A DNA stretch of 64,000 nucleotides from Cladocopium goreaui (lineage: Eukaryota; Sar; Dinophyceae; Suessiales; Symbiodiniaceae). Positions within the stretch are counted from its first letter, which is position 1; each line of letters begins with the position of its first letter. A program made the position numbers and the translations under genes. The stretch is taken from NCBI GenBank assembly GCA_947184155.2, contig CAMXCT020000449.1, forward strand, positions 95,168 through 159,167. Direction: 5' to 3'. This document shows positions 37,001 through 51,500 of this stretch, one piece after another. The notes beneath the pieces were generated by a model. That model had not been told where the DNA came from. It saw nothing but the letters and a program-made list of their open reading frames with translations, and did no database searches.

Positions 37001-39249
37001 TGTCAGGTACAGTTGATTGTTATCACTTAAAATTTCAAAAAATGCGTTTCAGGATGTTCCAAGGTAGTCGTTGCGCCGACGCATGTGGGCATAAAACGGC
37101 GACTGTGTCAGTGTAGGTATATTTCTCGCAAACAAAGGCGTGTTTGAGATGGTGGGCATGCGAGTGTCCTTGAAATGCCAAGAAAAATCAGCCAAGTTCG
37201 GACAGTGGCCCGGCACATGAGCATATCGGTTACCCTCGAATACAGCAATGAAGACTTCATCTTTATCTCAAGGCGCTTGCTGCCCCTTTCCCATTTTCCG
37301 TTCTTCTGAAGTTCACATGGTGAATTCACCACCAAAACACAATTTTCTTCAAGGGATCTCCACCGTGGCAAAATTTGTGGCATATATTCCAACGTTTTAT
37401 GACGAACTTTATCTGGCATTCTACCTGACATATCATCTGACATTGAATCGTTTTTCTGGCATTCTATCTGAACAAAATTTCTGACATTCATGTCACATTT
37501 TATCGGGCATTCTTTCTGGCACAGTGTTCCGGTACAGCACGCCGCAGAGAGGTGGCAACTTCGCCATGTCGGGGGTCGGGTCAAGGTGACTGTCAGCATG
37601 GCTGGCAAGCCGAGGAGGAGGAGGTGGACGAGGAAGAAGAAGGAGCGACCAGGATGTCTTGTTAAAATCTAGAAGCCATCACCTGGCAGCCTGGCAGGTG
37701 AATCATCCGCTTTCACTTGTCTGCGGGCGTGATATATGTGAATTTCCCAACATGAAATCTTCAGTTTCTGTCTGTATGTATATATAGGGATATGTATTGT
37801 GTATGGCACTCCTAGATTTTTGAATCTGTGTAGCTAGAAAAAAATCTATGCACATATAAAGGCACATGCATACGTACATGTCTATGTATATGTCAGAATG
37901 TGTATATGTATAAGTGTGCTATACATATAATATAATATAATATAATATATATATATATAATAGAATAGAATAGAATAGAATAGAATAGAATATAATATAA
38001 TATAATAATATATATATATATATTCCTTAATATACCAGTCGCTCGGCGTTCCAACCTCTGCTTGGTATGGTCGCCCACCTTGCCTCCCAAGGTGATCTCC
38101 CGGGTGATGTTCGCGCCAATAACTTTGGCCTCGACACATGGTGGGAATTTCCATATCTATACGTAATCAGAGGGGGTTAGTGCAAAATGAAATAAAGATA
38201 TAGCCTCTGGTAAACGTTTACATAACTATTGAAAGATCCATCATTTTTCACGGGTAAATCCACGAACTAAATCCACCATTTTCAATAGCTATGTTCAATT
38301 ACCAGAGGGTAATGGGTATATTGATGGCACTCTAATCCGCTGCCGACAGCAGCGGGAAGCCGCGTTCTCCAAGCCAGTGCTTTGGTGTTGTCTGTGTTGT
38401 CTCAAGGCGACAATCCAGGAATATATATTCATGGCATATGAATCCCCATTGCTTGGACCGATTGCCGAAGAATATATGATGAAAAATGTGGGTTTAACAT
38501 GGTTTAACCCACTGCCACAAAGCTACTAAGTCGGGATGGTCTATATCATCCATTTGAGGCAAAAACATCAACCATGGTTTTACCAACACGACATGCCACC
38601 GGATTTCGGGATCCAAGTTGTGATTTTTCATCCGGCTGAAATGGACTCATTTGCTTGTGGTCACTATAGCTGGTTGGTGGTTTCAACCTACCTCTGAAAA
38701 ATTATGGAGTGAAAGTCAGTTGGGATGATGACCTTCCCAACTGAATGGAAAAATAATCCAAATGTTCCCAACCACCAACCAGATAATGTTTCAGGAGTTT
38801 TCAACGCACCAAACATCTAAAACTTTGTCCGACAGGGCACCACAAAACTTGAGGCCGGGGGTGGATGACGAAAGCTAGCGGGGTAGGAGAAAGAAGGAAG
38901 GGAAGAGGTGAGTTGCGGAGGGACTGTCATCATCGTGTCGCGGCATTGTTCGTCCCAACGAGGATGCAACAATGATATATGATATATGATATATAACAAT
39001 GATATATATGGGGAGGGGGCAGGGGGGGGCCCTTTCGCGTGAAAAAGCACGTGATGTCCTTGGGGAGCCCCGGAATACTTGCTAAAGCAAGAAGACTCTA
39101 GCGAGCTGACGCTAGCTTTCGTGATAATGCCAATAATTGCCAAAAATGATAAAATGTAATTGATTAACGATGATGGTGATGATGATGATGATGATGATGA
39201 CGAGGACGAGGACGATGACGATGACGATGACAAGGACGAGGACGAGGAC

Positions 39250-39281
<32 letters not shown>

Positions 39282-39371
39282 CGATGACGAGGACGATGGC
39301 GAGGACGATGACAATGATGATGATGATGATGATGATGACGATGACGATGAAGATGACGATGATGATGATGG

Positions 39372-39407
<36 letters not shown>

Positions 39408-39471
39408 CGACGATGACGAGGACGATGGCGAGGACGATGACGATGACGATTATGATGATGATGATGATGAT

Positions 39472-39506
<35 letters not shown>

Positions 39507-42500
39507 TGATGATGATGATGATGGTGGTGATGGTGGTGGTGGTGGTGGTGGGGGGGTCCCCCCCTTTCGCGTGAAAAATCACGTGATGTCCTTGAGCAGC
39601 CCCCGGAATACTTGCTAAAGCAAGAAGACTCCAGCTAGCTGACGCTAGCTTTCGTGATCATTCCCCAAATCTGGTGATTTAAACCGACAATCACAACGGA
39701 CTACGCTCCATCCAAAGCTGCCTGAAAGATGAAGTGCAAGAAAGCACAGGTCAACATCCTGACAGTTTCCAGTTGGCAAATTGTGAGGATCAAGAGGGTA
39801 ACACTATTACTACGACATCCTGAAAACAAACTTATCAAATCCTTTTTGGGGACTGTTTCTTTTTCAACCCCTTTTGGAAATGAAGCTTGGAATCTTACGA
39901 ATGTTGTTTCAACACTAGTGATGGGGAGGGTTCCAAGGTATAGCAACAACCACAACTGTTCACTTGACTTGTTCTTTCTGCAATTGATATGGCTGGGGCG
40001 AGAAAAATCATCCTTGGGTATGACTCAATATTGGATACCCACCTGTACTCAAACATGGCAATTGAACATCCTCTATAAATGGAGGTGTTCATGGGAAAAC
40101 CCACAATGGAGGACTTTCCGTTGCCAAGTTCGACTACCAAAGGCTACCCGCAAAATTGCCTGGTGACCAGACCATCTGAGTAGCCGGATTCCAGAGGACT
40201 CCCAGAAAAAAAGATCCCGTTGACAACTGGAATAAGCATGTGGGAAACCAACTCATCTCCCTCCATTTTTGAAGGGTACTGATGTCTGACGGTTCACTTT
40301 CAACCAGCGATCAACTTAGGGATCAAACCTGGAGACTGGAGCCACTTCAAAAGCCCAACAGCAACCCTTAAGCAGCCAGGAGGCTGCTTGAAGATCCGTA
40401 GCAGCGCAGCCAAGATGTTTTTCTCCCACCACATCTGCAGCCGCTTGGGCTCTATGCTTGCTGCTGATGGTCTCTCCGATCAAGCCAATCACAGCTCCAT
40501 ACGGGATGTCTGAAAATAGGCTACATATATGGTTACATCCGAATCCACTGGTAATATGCTTCATCAATGTTAATCATAAAAAATCCTATATGTTCATATA
40601 TTTTCCCGATTAAGAAATCCTTTTGGGGTGGTTTACCTCATTTTCAGACACCCTGACCACGCCCCACACGTCTAGCCTGCAAAAAGAGCGGCGCCATCTG
40701 AGCCAGGAGAAAGAGGGGCATCAACCTGCGGCTGGGGCCAGCTTTCCCGATGTTTTTTTTTTGCGGCTTTTGGGGCCCAAAAAATATGGCCTGTAAACGA
40801 TTGTGTCGTTGTAGATATGGTTTATATCTATGTAGATGGTTAATATCATAACTCCCATTTGAGGTGCCTCAGTCTCACATCAAAAAAATCGGTGTAGATT
40901 CCCGCCCAAAAAAAGGTGAATTGTCCTTTGGGACAACGAACAAACATCATAGACTTAGCAACCTGAGGATCATATCGAGAGGATCCAAACCAGATAAAGC
41001 GACTGGAAGCGACTTGGCAACACGAAGCTCTCAGATTTGCTCCCATTATTTCATTGGATCCACAAACAAATCCAAATAATTACATCATCATAATCATCAT
41101 AATCATCATCATCATCATCATCATCCTATTCGAATTATATCCTTGCTATATCACATTATACCACCATTTTTTTGGTAGAATCACACTTTTAATGGTTAAT
41201 ATCCCATACATCCCAAATACATCCATGAAACAAGAACTCAATAAATCCCAGGTTGTACATTCCATGAGATTCTCAGTCTCATAAATTTCATCATTCCACT
41301 AGTGCCCACTATCTCCTCATGATATCAAGTTCATAACCACCATTTTTGATGATAGTTTCATGTTAGGATGTTACTCCCATTAAATCATCCAAACGATCCC
41401 CATGATATTCCCGATAGTGACACAGTGATCTTGGCTTTTGCGCAAAAGGAAGCACAAGAATTACCCTCTGGCAATGACTAACAGTTTGCTATTGAAAATG
41501 AGCATAGAAATAGTGGATTTACCCATTGAACATGGTGATTTTCCATAGTTATGTTTGTTTACCAGAGGGTATTGAAAAACCAACAATATCGATTACCCAG
41601 TCGTAGTGGATTTCCCAGTGGAAAAACCACCAATAAAAAATCATCGACGCAGCAAATCCAAGGGGAACAAAAAGCAATGGAATATCCATTTATAATAGTA
41701 CAGATGATAATGGAACATAGTATATTTAATAATGTTCCATAAATAAATTTATGTTCCATTTTCAATAGATGATAATAGTTGATTCTTAATATACTTGATT
41801 ATATAGTTGATTATAAATGGATGTTCCATTCTACAGTACAATAGTTGTTACCAACAATAGATGATAATAGTTGATTCTTCCATTCAAACCTTCATTTACA
41901 GGGGATCATCCATATATTACCATATACAACAAGTGATTTTCCCATTCAAGAACCTCGATTTATCAAGGTTTTCCCCAAAGTTTTCCCCCATGTTTTCCCG
42001 GTTCTATATCGAGGTGCCAGGCGAACTGCGTGATCAACATCTTGGCCATGATGGTCGCCCCCGACATCCCACCTGCCGAGAAAAAAACAGGACTTTTCAG
42101 CGGGTCAACATGAGGATTTAAACATAGGGGTTCACGATGATTTTGGGCTCTGGCAATGATATATATATATACATGTGTATATATGTATAAAAAATATATA
42201 TATATATTCATATATTCATATATATATATAAATACATTACAAATGTATATATATATATACATAGAGTTAAGAGACATGCACATATGAACATGTTCTAAAT
42301 GGGACATATGCTGGAATGATCAAGCAGCAAATGTGGGGATGCCCATAGGGTTTCAGGAAACATCTTGCAACCACCAGCCAGTTTCAGTTTTGAATGGTTT
42401 TCACGGAAAATAAGGCACCATCAATTTGATGGCTCATCATAATTTTCCAATGATATAAGAGTTAACATTGCCATTTTTGTGGTATGCCCAATTTACAAAC

Positions 42501-45500
42501 ACAATCATAAAGTTTACAAGTTTCACCCACCTCCCTTCGTTACATAATATATATATATATATGTAATTATATGTATATATATATATATCATTCTATAGCA
42601 TTCCTAATTGATGAACTGCAGACATAACTGATCTCAGATACACTCCAAAAACACATTCTTTGGTAGTTGGTACATGTCCCTGGTTTGTAACCACAAAAAA
42701 CATCTGAAACAAAAAGATCCAATAAATTAGATTCACCGCTATCTTAGCAACTAAGATTTTACATTTTTTTCCATACTTGTAGTGTGGGTAAGACAATAAG
42801 AAACCACCCACTTGGGCATATTTGGGAATGGTTTATAGCAGCAAGTTATGGTAATTTGGAGGATGGTTTATGACATTGTTTTTTACCCACATTAATATCC
42901 ACTATAATGTCCATAATCCCATTAATATCCATTAATATCCATTAATCTCCAGTGATTAATGGGATTAATGATTTTGACACTAGTAATCATTAACCACTAG
43001 TTATTACCATAATTCACCATCATTAGTCAACAAATATAACCATTAACCATTTTCAGCCCATTTTTGTTGGTTGCCAAGGTCTCAACCACCTTGCTGCTCG
43101 TCGATGGCTGGGAAGTTCTGCTCAGGGTCATCGAGCACCAGCAACAGCCAGGTGAAAACCAAGAGGGGGATACCTGAAAAAAATGGCCATGGTGAGCGCG
43201 GTGAAAAACATCTGAATTCAGATGGGGTGGTCCAATGGTGGTCCAACATGTTTTAACGAAGAAAACCTGTGATAAAACTAATACAACATGTGATTTAACT
43301 ACTAGTAGGTTACATGGAGATAAAATGAGTGAATGAAATAGGCGATTCACTGTTCTGAATGTTGGTTGATGGTGGTTGATGGTGGTTGATGGTGGTTGAT
43401 GGTCAACACAATTTTCGAAGCACCAAACTGATACCTTAAGCTACTGATGCAACCATTGTGGGAACATCTTCCAGTATCACCTGGATGCGATGGAGTGGAA
43501 ATGGCTAAACTTAGACAACCAAATAAGTCAACATTCACTGGGACATTGGATGCCATTCCATGACATTCCTACAGTTTGATGGCATTTTATACACAACCAT
43601 CTATTATATTCACTGAATATGGCCTGATGATTCACTCAATCACTCATTCCTCCTTAAGAAATGGCATGTTATACTCAACATTCAACCATTGGGATATTTG
43701 AAGCATCCCCATAAGAATTTCAACCAGCACTGATCTCCCAGGGACATTTCGACAGGAGGAATTGGGTGAGGTAGTAGCCTGCATGTGCATAGTAAAACCT
43801 CCAGCACTTGGCATGGCGGTGCTTGGCGGTGCTTGGTGGTGCCATGGTGCCACGGTCAAGATATGTCGTGCCATGGGATAGTCATGGGACTTTTGGTCAT
43901 CTCATTATCGTGAATGGGATTTCTTATAAATGGTTATATGAAGGTTTCCTAAAATGCGGGATCCCCAAAATGGATGGTTAAAACATGGAACATCCTATTA
44001 ACATGGATGATTTCGGGATACCCCCATTTTAGGAAACCTCCATATGAATCCCTATAAATGTTGGTATGAGCATCCCCGAACTTAGGGGAAAAGAAGCTTT
44101 TGAGCCATCTTAGTGACCGTGGCACATATGAATGAATGAGGGGATGAGCATCCACAAATCCAGCTAGGTTAGGGTTCATATAGTAATGATGCAAAAACAA
44201 ACCCTTTCCATCTTGGTGAATTGGTAAACCTCTTGGAGACCCCATGAGAACCTGCTCGGCTGAAGTGCCAATAGCAATTCCTCAAGATTTCTAGTGGATT
44301 GCAACTCATATCATAACTGGTTGGTGGTATACCTACCCCTCTGAAAAATATGAGTTCGTCAGTTGGGATGATGACATTCCCAATATATGGCAAGTCATAA
44401 TCCTTTTATGTTCCAAACCACCAGCCAGATAAAATATGCCTTAACCCGTAATACCATGGACCATGGTCCTAGAAACCAACACGCAAATTCTGCCACTCTT
44501 TGAACGTCTCCCCGAGTGGTTGAGCAACATCCAGCCCTGATGATGCACCACCATGTAACATCCATATGGAGGTTGCCTAAAATGGGACCCTCAGAACCAT
44601 TCAAATTATACCATTCAATTCAAGTCTTGAAAGCCATGTTTGTGGGGATGTTCCATTTAATGTATATAAATCATAAATCCATAGTTGGGGATTACCAGTT
44701 GCATGACTGGACATTGCCGGGACCCAGCTCTGCAGCCACAGGGGCGTGAGAAACTCCGGCAGGTCCTTGGTGCTGCTTGGTTGCTGTGATCTGATCCATG
44801 AACGTATGTCATTTCTGAAGGTGTTAACCACTACAGAGCGAAAAAAATCGCCAAAGGATGATGTGGGTGTCTTGACATGGGGATACCGGGATACAATTTG
44901 CAATCTTGATTGGGACAATGATGATAAACTGAAGAATTGTGGGTCTCCCGGATTGAAGTCAAACACATGATTAAAACCAAAGGTTTGTGTTCTCATGAAA
45001 AAACATGTTAGGAAATTTTTGACCCTGTCTCGCTTCGCATGGAAGTTCGGAACCACCAATGCCTTCATGGACATCCAATCCTGTTTCACAATTGAACCAT
45101 GAAAGATACCCCCCGGTCCCATCCCATTCTATTGGTTGAGTGATAGATGGTATATAGTAGGTGTTCCTAATATGGGCTATGTCATAAGACTCCCAATTAG
45201 ACCACCCGTGATCTCAAAACGATTATACAGTCATCTATATCCTGAATTGAATCCATGATGGTTGATGATTAAATTTGATGGTCAAATCCACTATCTGATA
45301 ATCTTATTAAATTTGATGGTTAAAATATATATATGTTGACATTAAATCCACTATTTAAATCTATTTGATAACCAACCAACAAACAACACATGGCTCAATG
45401 AACACAGTTCCCCAATTTTCCTTCAACGACAAGTAACCAGTTCATCTCCCAGACGTTTCATCTGTCGCGTCAACAACTGTTCACCAGTGCCCTGGAACAA

Positions 45501-48500
45501 CTTGGCAAAGAAGAAGAGCACCTGCTACCGTCGACCCCTTGGGAGCCATCTGGCACCGTTTTTCCAGCATATTGTGTGGACGGGTGGCCCAACCCAGCCA
45601 CCTTCGATAATTTCAAAATCAAACAAACATTTAAGGAAAATTGTCAAATGGAAACGTGGAGAAGAAACAATGATTGCATAAAAATCATGCGCGGATTGGT
45701 CCCATCAGTTATGAAACGCGACATTTTCACCACTTTGGTATCTCAATCTTTTCGTGTGCGCGCATTGACAAAATAGTCTGTCAACTTCTAAAGTACAGTA
45801 CATGTATTTGCACATATGTACATACATCATGTTAAAATACATAATGTTAATATTAACATGAATATCATCATATATAATTATATATATATACTATCTAATT
45901 ATACGGAAAGAAAAAACCTGATATTATATAGCCTGGGAGATTTCGGCAAGGTTTGAAAACACACACACAATTTTTGAATTAATGTATATACCCCGCAGGA
46001 GTATGGACGAGATTCCAAATCTTGGCTTTGAGGTTAGCCTTTTGCCCTACTCTCCGGTAAACTAGCTATTGAAAATGGCCATAGAAATAGTTGATTTACC
46101 CATTAAACATGGTGGATCTTTCCATAGTTTTTTGTATGTTTGCCAGAGGGTAACAAGATTGCAAACCTCACAAGTATGAAGGATTTGTTCATAGCTTTTT
46201 GTTTTTGGCGCATGCCTAAAATAGGAATGGGATTCTGGGGCATGTTCCAGGCAGAGTACTGTAGACAAAGCACATTCATTTTACTGCGAATTTAAGTTCA
46301 ACATACGGTGGATGGTTGCGAAATCCTGCACCAGTTGGTAGATGGTTTATCCCATTATTTACAGGGTTTCAACATGTTTCAACCATCCAAGGTGGTGCAG
46401 GATTTTGCAACCATCCACAGTATGTAACATCCCACTTAGTAACTGCTTAGCAACCATCGTTATAACATGTTATAACCCATGTCGACATGGAAGCCACTAA
46501 GGCCTCACAAAAAAACAGGGTACCAATCACCAGTGGATCTAAGTGGGATGATCGTGACATATCCTATCTACTTCAAGATCACGATAAAATATCATCAACA
46601 TCAATACATACCCTCTGGTAATTTAACATAGCTATTGAACATGGTGGATCTTTCCATAGTTATGTAAACGTTTACCAGAGGGTACATAATTTACAGAACA
46701 TCTACATCATCATTCTTACACCATTCTTACATTACATCGATATCCCATATCCCAACATCCGTGAAAATCTCCAAGTTCCTGACCTTCCACAGTCATCTCC
46801 AAGGCGCTGAGTTGAAGCCCAGGTCACGACCCTTTCCCACGTGCAAATACTCCCGATGCAAGATCTCCCGCAGTCCACCCCTGCAGATCTGCTGGCAGAT
46901 CTGGATGGATCAACATCCCATGGGTTTTCCAGATGATTTTTTGGGGATGATGTTGGATCCATTTAAGGATCATATTGGATCATATATTTTCCAGTGAAAT
47001 CTCTCGAAATGAATTCAGTCATCCCATCATTTTCCATCCATTTTTGGGGGATGTTCCATAAGAATCCACCAAAATCGCGATTGGGTGTGAACAAAAGGCT
47101 TTAATCACTCTACAACCATCTAGAAATATAATGAAATATACTTGTTTAAACGGTTTAAACGCATCGTATCTGTAAAATATCTTCAAATATCCAAGTGATT
47201 AACATCTGTCTTTTTATATTCAGATGCATCTGTATAGACTTCTGTATGTCCTCTGTCCGGTAGCTGATGGAGGTTTCCATGGGGGTACCTCATTTATGAT
47301 CCTATAGAAATGGATGATGGGGGTAGCCCTTATGGAAACCCCCCATCTTTGATCATAGCTGTGGCTATCATGTCCATACCTAGGTCTCCAAAGTCCAACA
47401 AGTGTAGCTCCAACTGGTTCCCCATGAACAATAGAAAAAACTTGGGGAAAATCTGGGAACCTAGTGGAAAAATATGGCAAGCTGGAGATAAAGCTGTGTA
47501 CTTTTGGGTGGTTCCCCTAAATGTTAACAAACAAAGCCAGTTTTTCGGAGATCTTTTCGAGACAAAAATTGATCCCCAGAGGTGAATGTTTTCGGGAGCC
47601 TCAGGGTGAAGTCCTTTCCTGCAAAAATGTCCTGCGCTGAGTTCATTCACCCTTCGGAACCGTAGATTTTTGGAAACAACAAATGGTTCAAAGACTGCAA
47701 TTATGGTCAAAATTCTGCCTTCAAGTGAACAACACATGATCTCTTAAGGGAAGTTTGCTGAAGCACTGAGAGAAGGGAATTTGAACCATGATTTTGAAGG
47801 AACCATTTCGATTAAAACTGCTGATGAAAAACCAAACTTTGTTTCAATGGGCTAGTGGGTGAAATCGAAATCGGACACCAGTGTGTCGTATATGCGTCGT
47901 ATTTATTGGGGCATCCCATCATCTTGTTCTGGGATTATCTATTTCAATGAATGGTTCATGGTTCATCTATTTAAATGAATGGTCTATTCTAGTAATGGAT
48001 TAATTTCATTGAAATTTACCATAAATCCATTTAAATGTTCTGAGTAAATCGAATTATGAAACATCATTGATGTCTTTAACCACTGAGATTTCAGATGGTT
48101 GGCAGGCCCCAGTGAACCAAATCAACAACTTCCAGGACGTCCTCTGAGAGGTTTAACATCTTCGTGGCTTTCGAGACGCCGCCCTGTTGCATCATGTACT
48201 CTTTGTTCATCATGTCCTGTCGTCATCATATAGAGGTAGAACAGTAGAAACCTACTAGTAATATCTAATAATATCTAATAATAGTATAATAATAGTAAAT
48301 AATAACAATATAATAATAGATACTATTAGTAAGATATAGTAACTATTTACTTTTCTATCTTTTTCGGTGGTTACTTTACTGAGGATATGTTTTAGGCACA
48401 GAATTCAAGAACGAAATGCAGTGAGGATGGTTTCATGATTTGCACAAACTGCGTTCAGGTGGCGGGTGCCTTCCAGATTTTTCGTGGCGTGTCAACTTGC

Positions 48501-51500
48501 ACGTCGTGGGGTGGGGTCTGATCTAGAGTGTCATTTACAGTTTAAAACTGTTCCTTTCCCATTTTGTCCATTTTTGCCAGTTCAGGATAGCCACGCGCTA
48601 TCCGGGGGGTTAAAACATGTCTGGTTGGTGGTTTCAACCTACCCCTCTGAAAAATGATGGAGTTCGTCAGTTGGGATTATTGTTCCCAATATGATGGGGA
48701 AGTCATAATCCATTCCATGGTTCCAGTCACCACCAGCCAGTCATAGTTTCCCATCGATTTCCTATAGATTTCCCATCGATTTTCCACCAAACCACCAACC
48801 AGTTCCGTTGAATCCCAGCGGCTCTTGTTTTACAACACCATTGCCGCCGAGCAGATACCCGGCCTGGTACCCTCTGGTAATGACTAACAGTTTGCTATGG
48901 AAAATCCACCATTTATAGTGGTTTTTCCCATTAAACATGGTGATTTTCCATAGTTATGTTAGTTTACCAGAGGGTAAACTAAGATAGCTACTGAACATTG
49001 CCATTTAGTTCGTGGATTTACCCATTAAAAATGGTGGATCTTTCCATAGTTTACCAGAGAGTATCATGTGATGCTGCAACCCCGTGCTGCAACCAATGGA
49101 AACATCATGAAACATCAATTTCCACCATACAGATCCATGGTTCCTCTCCATCTTTGTGGGGGTTTCAGGGTGCTTATACTTTGCCCCATTGGGCTTGGTG
49201 TTGGTGAAGAACTCCTATCCATAAATCACCATTTTGATCCATAAATCCTACCAGTATGGTCAGATCCTCAATTTCTATCCATAAGGCCTGATATCTTTGT
49301 TGGTGCCCTTTCACAAATCCAAGCCGCTGGGTGTCCGTAGTGCATCCGGGCACCCAAAGTTGCCTGGGCGAAACACGTATAGTTTAACCTGATGTTGTCA
49401 ATGTATCTTTGAACATGTTTTTTTAAGTTCCAAACTGCCAAACACCGAATTTCTTGGCGAAACCACCTTGGACCTGCGGCATGAACGAGTCCAAAACCTC
49501 ATTTTTTGCGGCTAAATCATGTGCCATGGTCAAGTTACCAGGGGGATTCATGGGATTGGGTCATGGGTCATGTTCCCATGGGAATCCTGAAACACAATGG
49601 GCATATGGACCATGGCCATGGGAACATGCTGACCATGTGCCGCCTTGACCCAAAATGTATCAAAATGTGCCAAGCGGAGCTAGTTCTCTTCCCCAATAGT
49701 CTATCAACATCGCCCTTTGTTATAGGTGTCCAGCTGCATTTGATGATGCGTCAATCCCAATGGCTTGCTATCCCATGACTCCCATTGTGGGGAAGACTCG
49801 GAATCAAAATTCATGATTCCCAGCTACGACTTATAGGGCACCTACGGATCGATAGGGTCTAAGGGTTTTGACTCATAGCCATATCCGTTCCATTTGCCTT
49901 GAAATGCGGGCTCATCCCCAGGTTTTTGATAAAACCCTTATAGTGATATAAAAGTATAGATATTTATATATATACACCCATCCAGTTGGTTCAATGTCTG
50001 AGAGAAAAAAACATCATATTTCAGTTTTTTAGGCCAGCTCTATGTCTGGGAAAATTACGGAAAATGATCCTATGTCAATATACCCTCTGGTTATTTAACA
50101 TAGCCATGGAAAATCGCCATTTTTAATAGGTAAACCATCAATTTCTATGGGCCATGTTCCATAGCTATGTAACAAATAACCAGAGGGTATTTCACCTGAA
50201 AACTCAGGCCAGCTATGGGGGATTCCCCAACCAGGCGACGTAGCTCCGCTGCAGCACCGTGCCGAAGGCCGTCTCCGCACCCGCCGCGAAGTCGCCCAGC
50301 GAGCCGATGTCGCCTCTGGAGGAAACCAGTGGAAACTGGGAAAACATAGGGAAAAAGGCGGAGAAATCCAATCGTTCCTCTGTTTTCATGTTGATTATTG
50401 CATATATAGTGTTTTAGATGTGTTCGATGTGGTTCAAGCTTGGGTCTATTACATTACATATTGATGGGTATGGGTTAAAGATGGTTAAAGTGTACCGCCC
50501 CACATCTACCATCCAGTGGGCTCTTTCCGTTCACCCAACTTGTCCGATGTCACCTGAACCCACCCAAATGGGTGGGTCAAACCATGCCGAAATACCACAT
50601 GTCCGATGAATTCTACCAGCTTGTACCATCTTAAACCAGCAAGTTTGGTTGGCTAGACCATCTTAAACCATCTTAAACCATCTTAAACCCCACATCTACA
50701 ATACATCTACCATCTTATACCACGGTTCCATGGCCAAAACCCACCCCTTCCAGGATCAGCCCAAAAAAAATCGCCCCTCGCTGAGTGGCTGGTGATATGC
50801 TCCGCGAAGCCCACGATGCGCGCGGCCAGTCCGCCCGTGCTGCGGAACTCGCCCAGGGCACAGGGTAACCTGAAGAAATGGAGAAAACCAAGGGGGAAAT
50901 TCATGGGAATACCCTTTGGTAAACATACACACAACTATGAAAAATCACCATTTTTACTAGGTAAATCAACTATTTTGACTGGGCCATTTTCAATAGCTTT
51001 TTGTATGTTTACCAGGCCGGGTATCATGGGAATTATCATGGGAATCCATGGTGAATACCGTCAAAAAATCCCTTCAGACTCGGAAATGCATTGGGGAAAT
51101 CATTCGGACATGTCGGGGAATATCACGGAAACAATCCACCTTTGGGGGGAATCATCCCATTCCAACACCATTTCCACCATGAATGTTTGATGGATATGTT
51201 TGATGGAAATATCATGGAGATACAATGGATAGGACATCATTTTTCGGAATTCATTTCAGGAAAATCATGGAGAACATATCCAAGTGGAATATCATGGGAA
51301 TAGAATGGGAACAATATTACAGTAAGCCAACCATCATGATGTTAGGGGCTACTAATATGGGAAAAATCAGATGCCATCAGTGAACATGGAGATATAATAG
51401 GGATGTGGTGGGATATAACCTGCCAACATGATATTTCTGGCACCATTCATACCATCCAACATTTTTCATGGCATTACTTGAGTCAAATTTCAAATTATAT

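Noticed and set aside
39112..39618. Long poly-Asp/Glu and poly-Ile/Val frames
   Set aside because: Translation of the GAT/GAC triplet array in all frames; no unique sequence.
45487..45776. Plus-strand frame with [18 protein letters not shown]
   Set aside because: Overlaps exon 20 of the minus-strand gene, which carries the conserved GTGEQ motif; the plus frame is a shadow.
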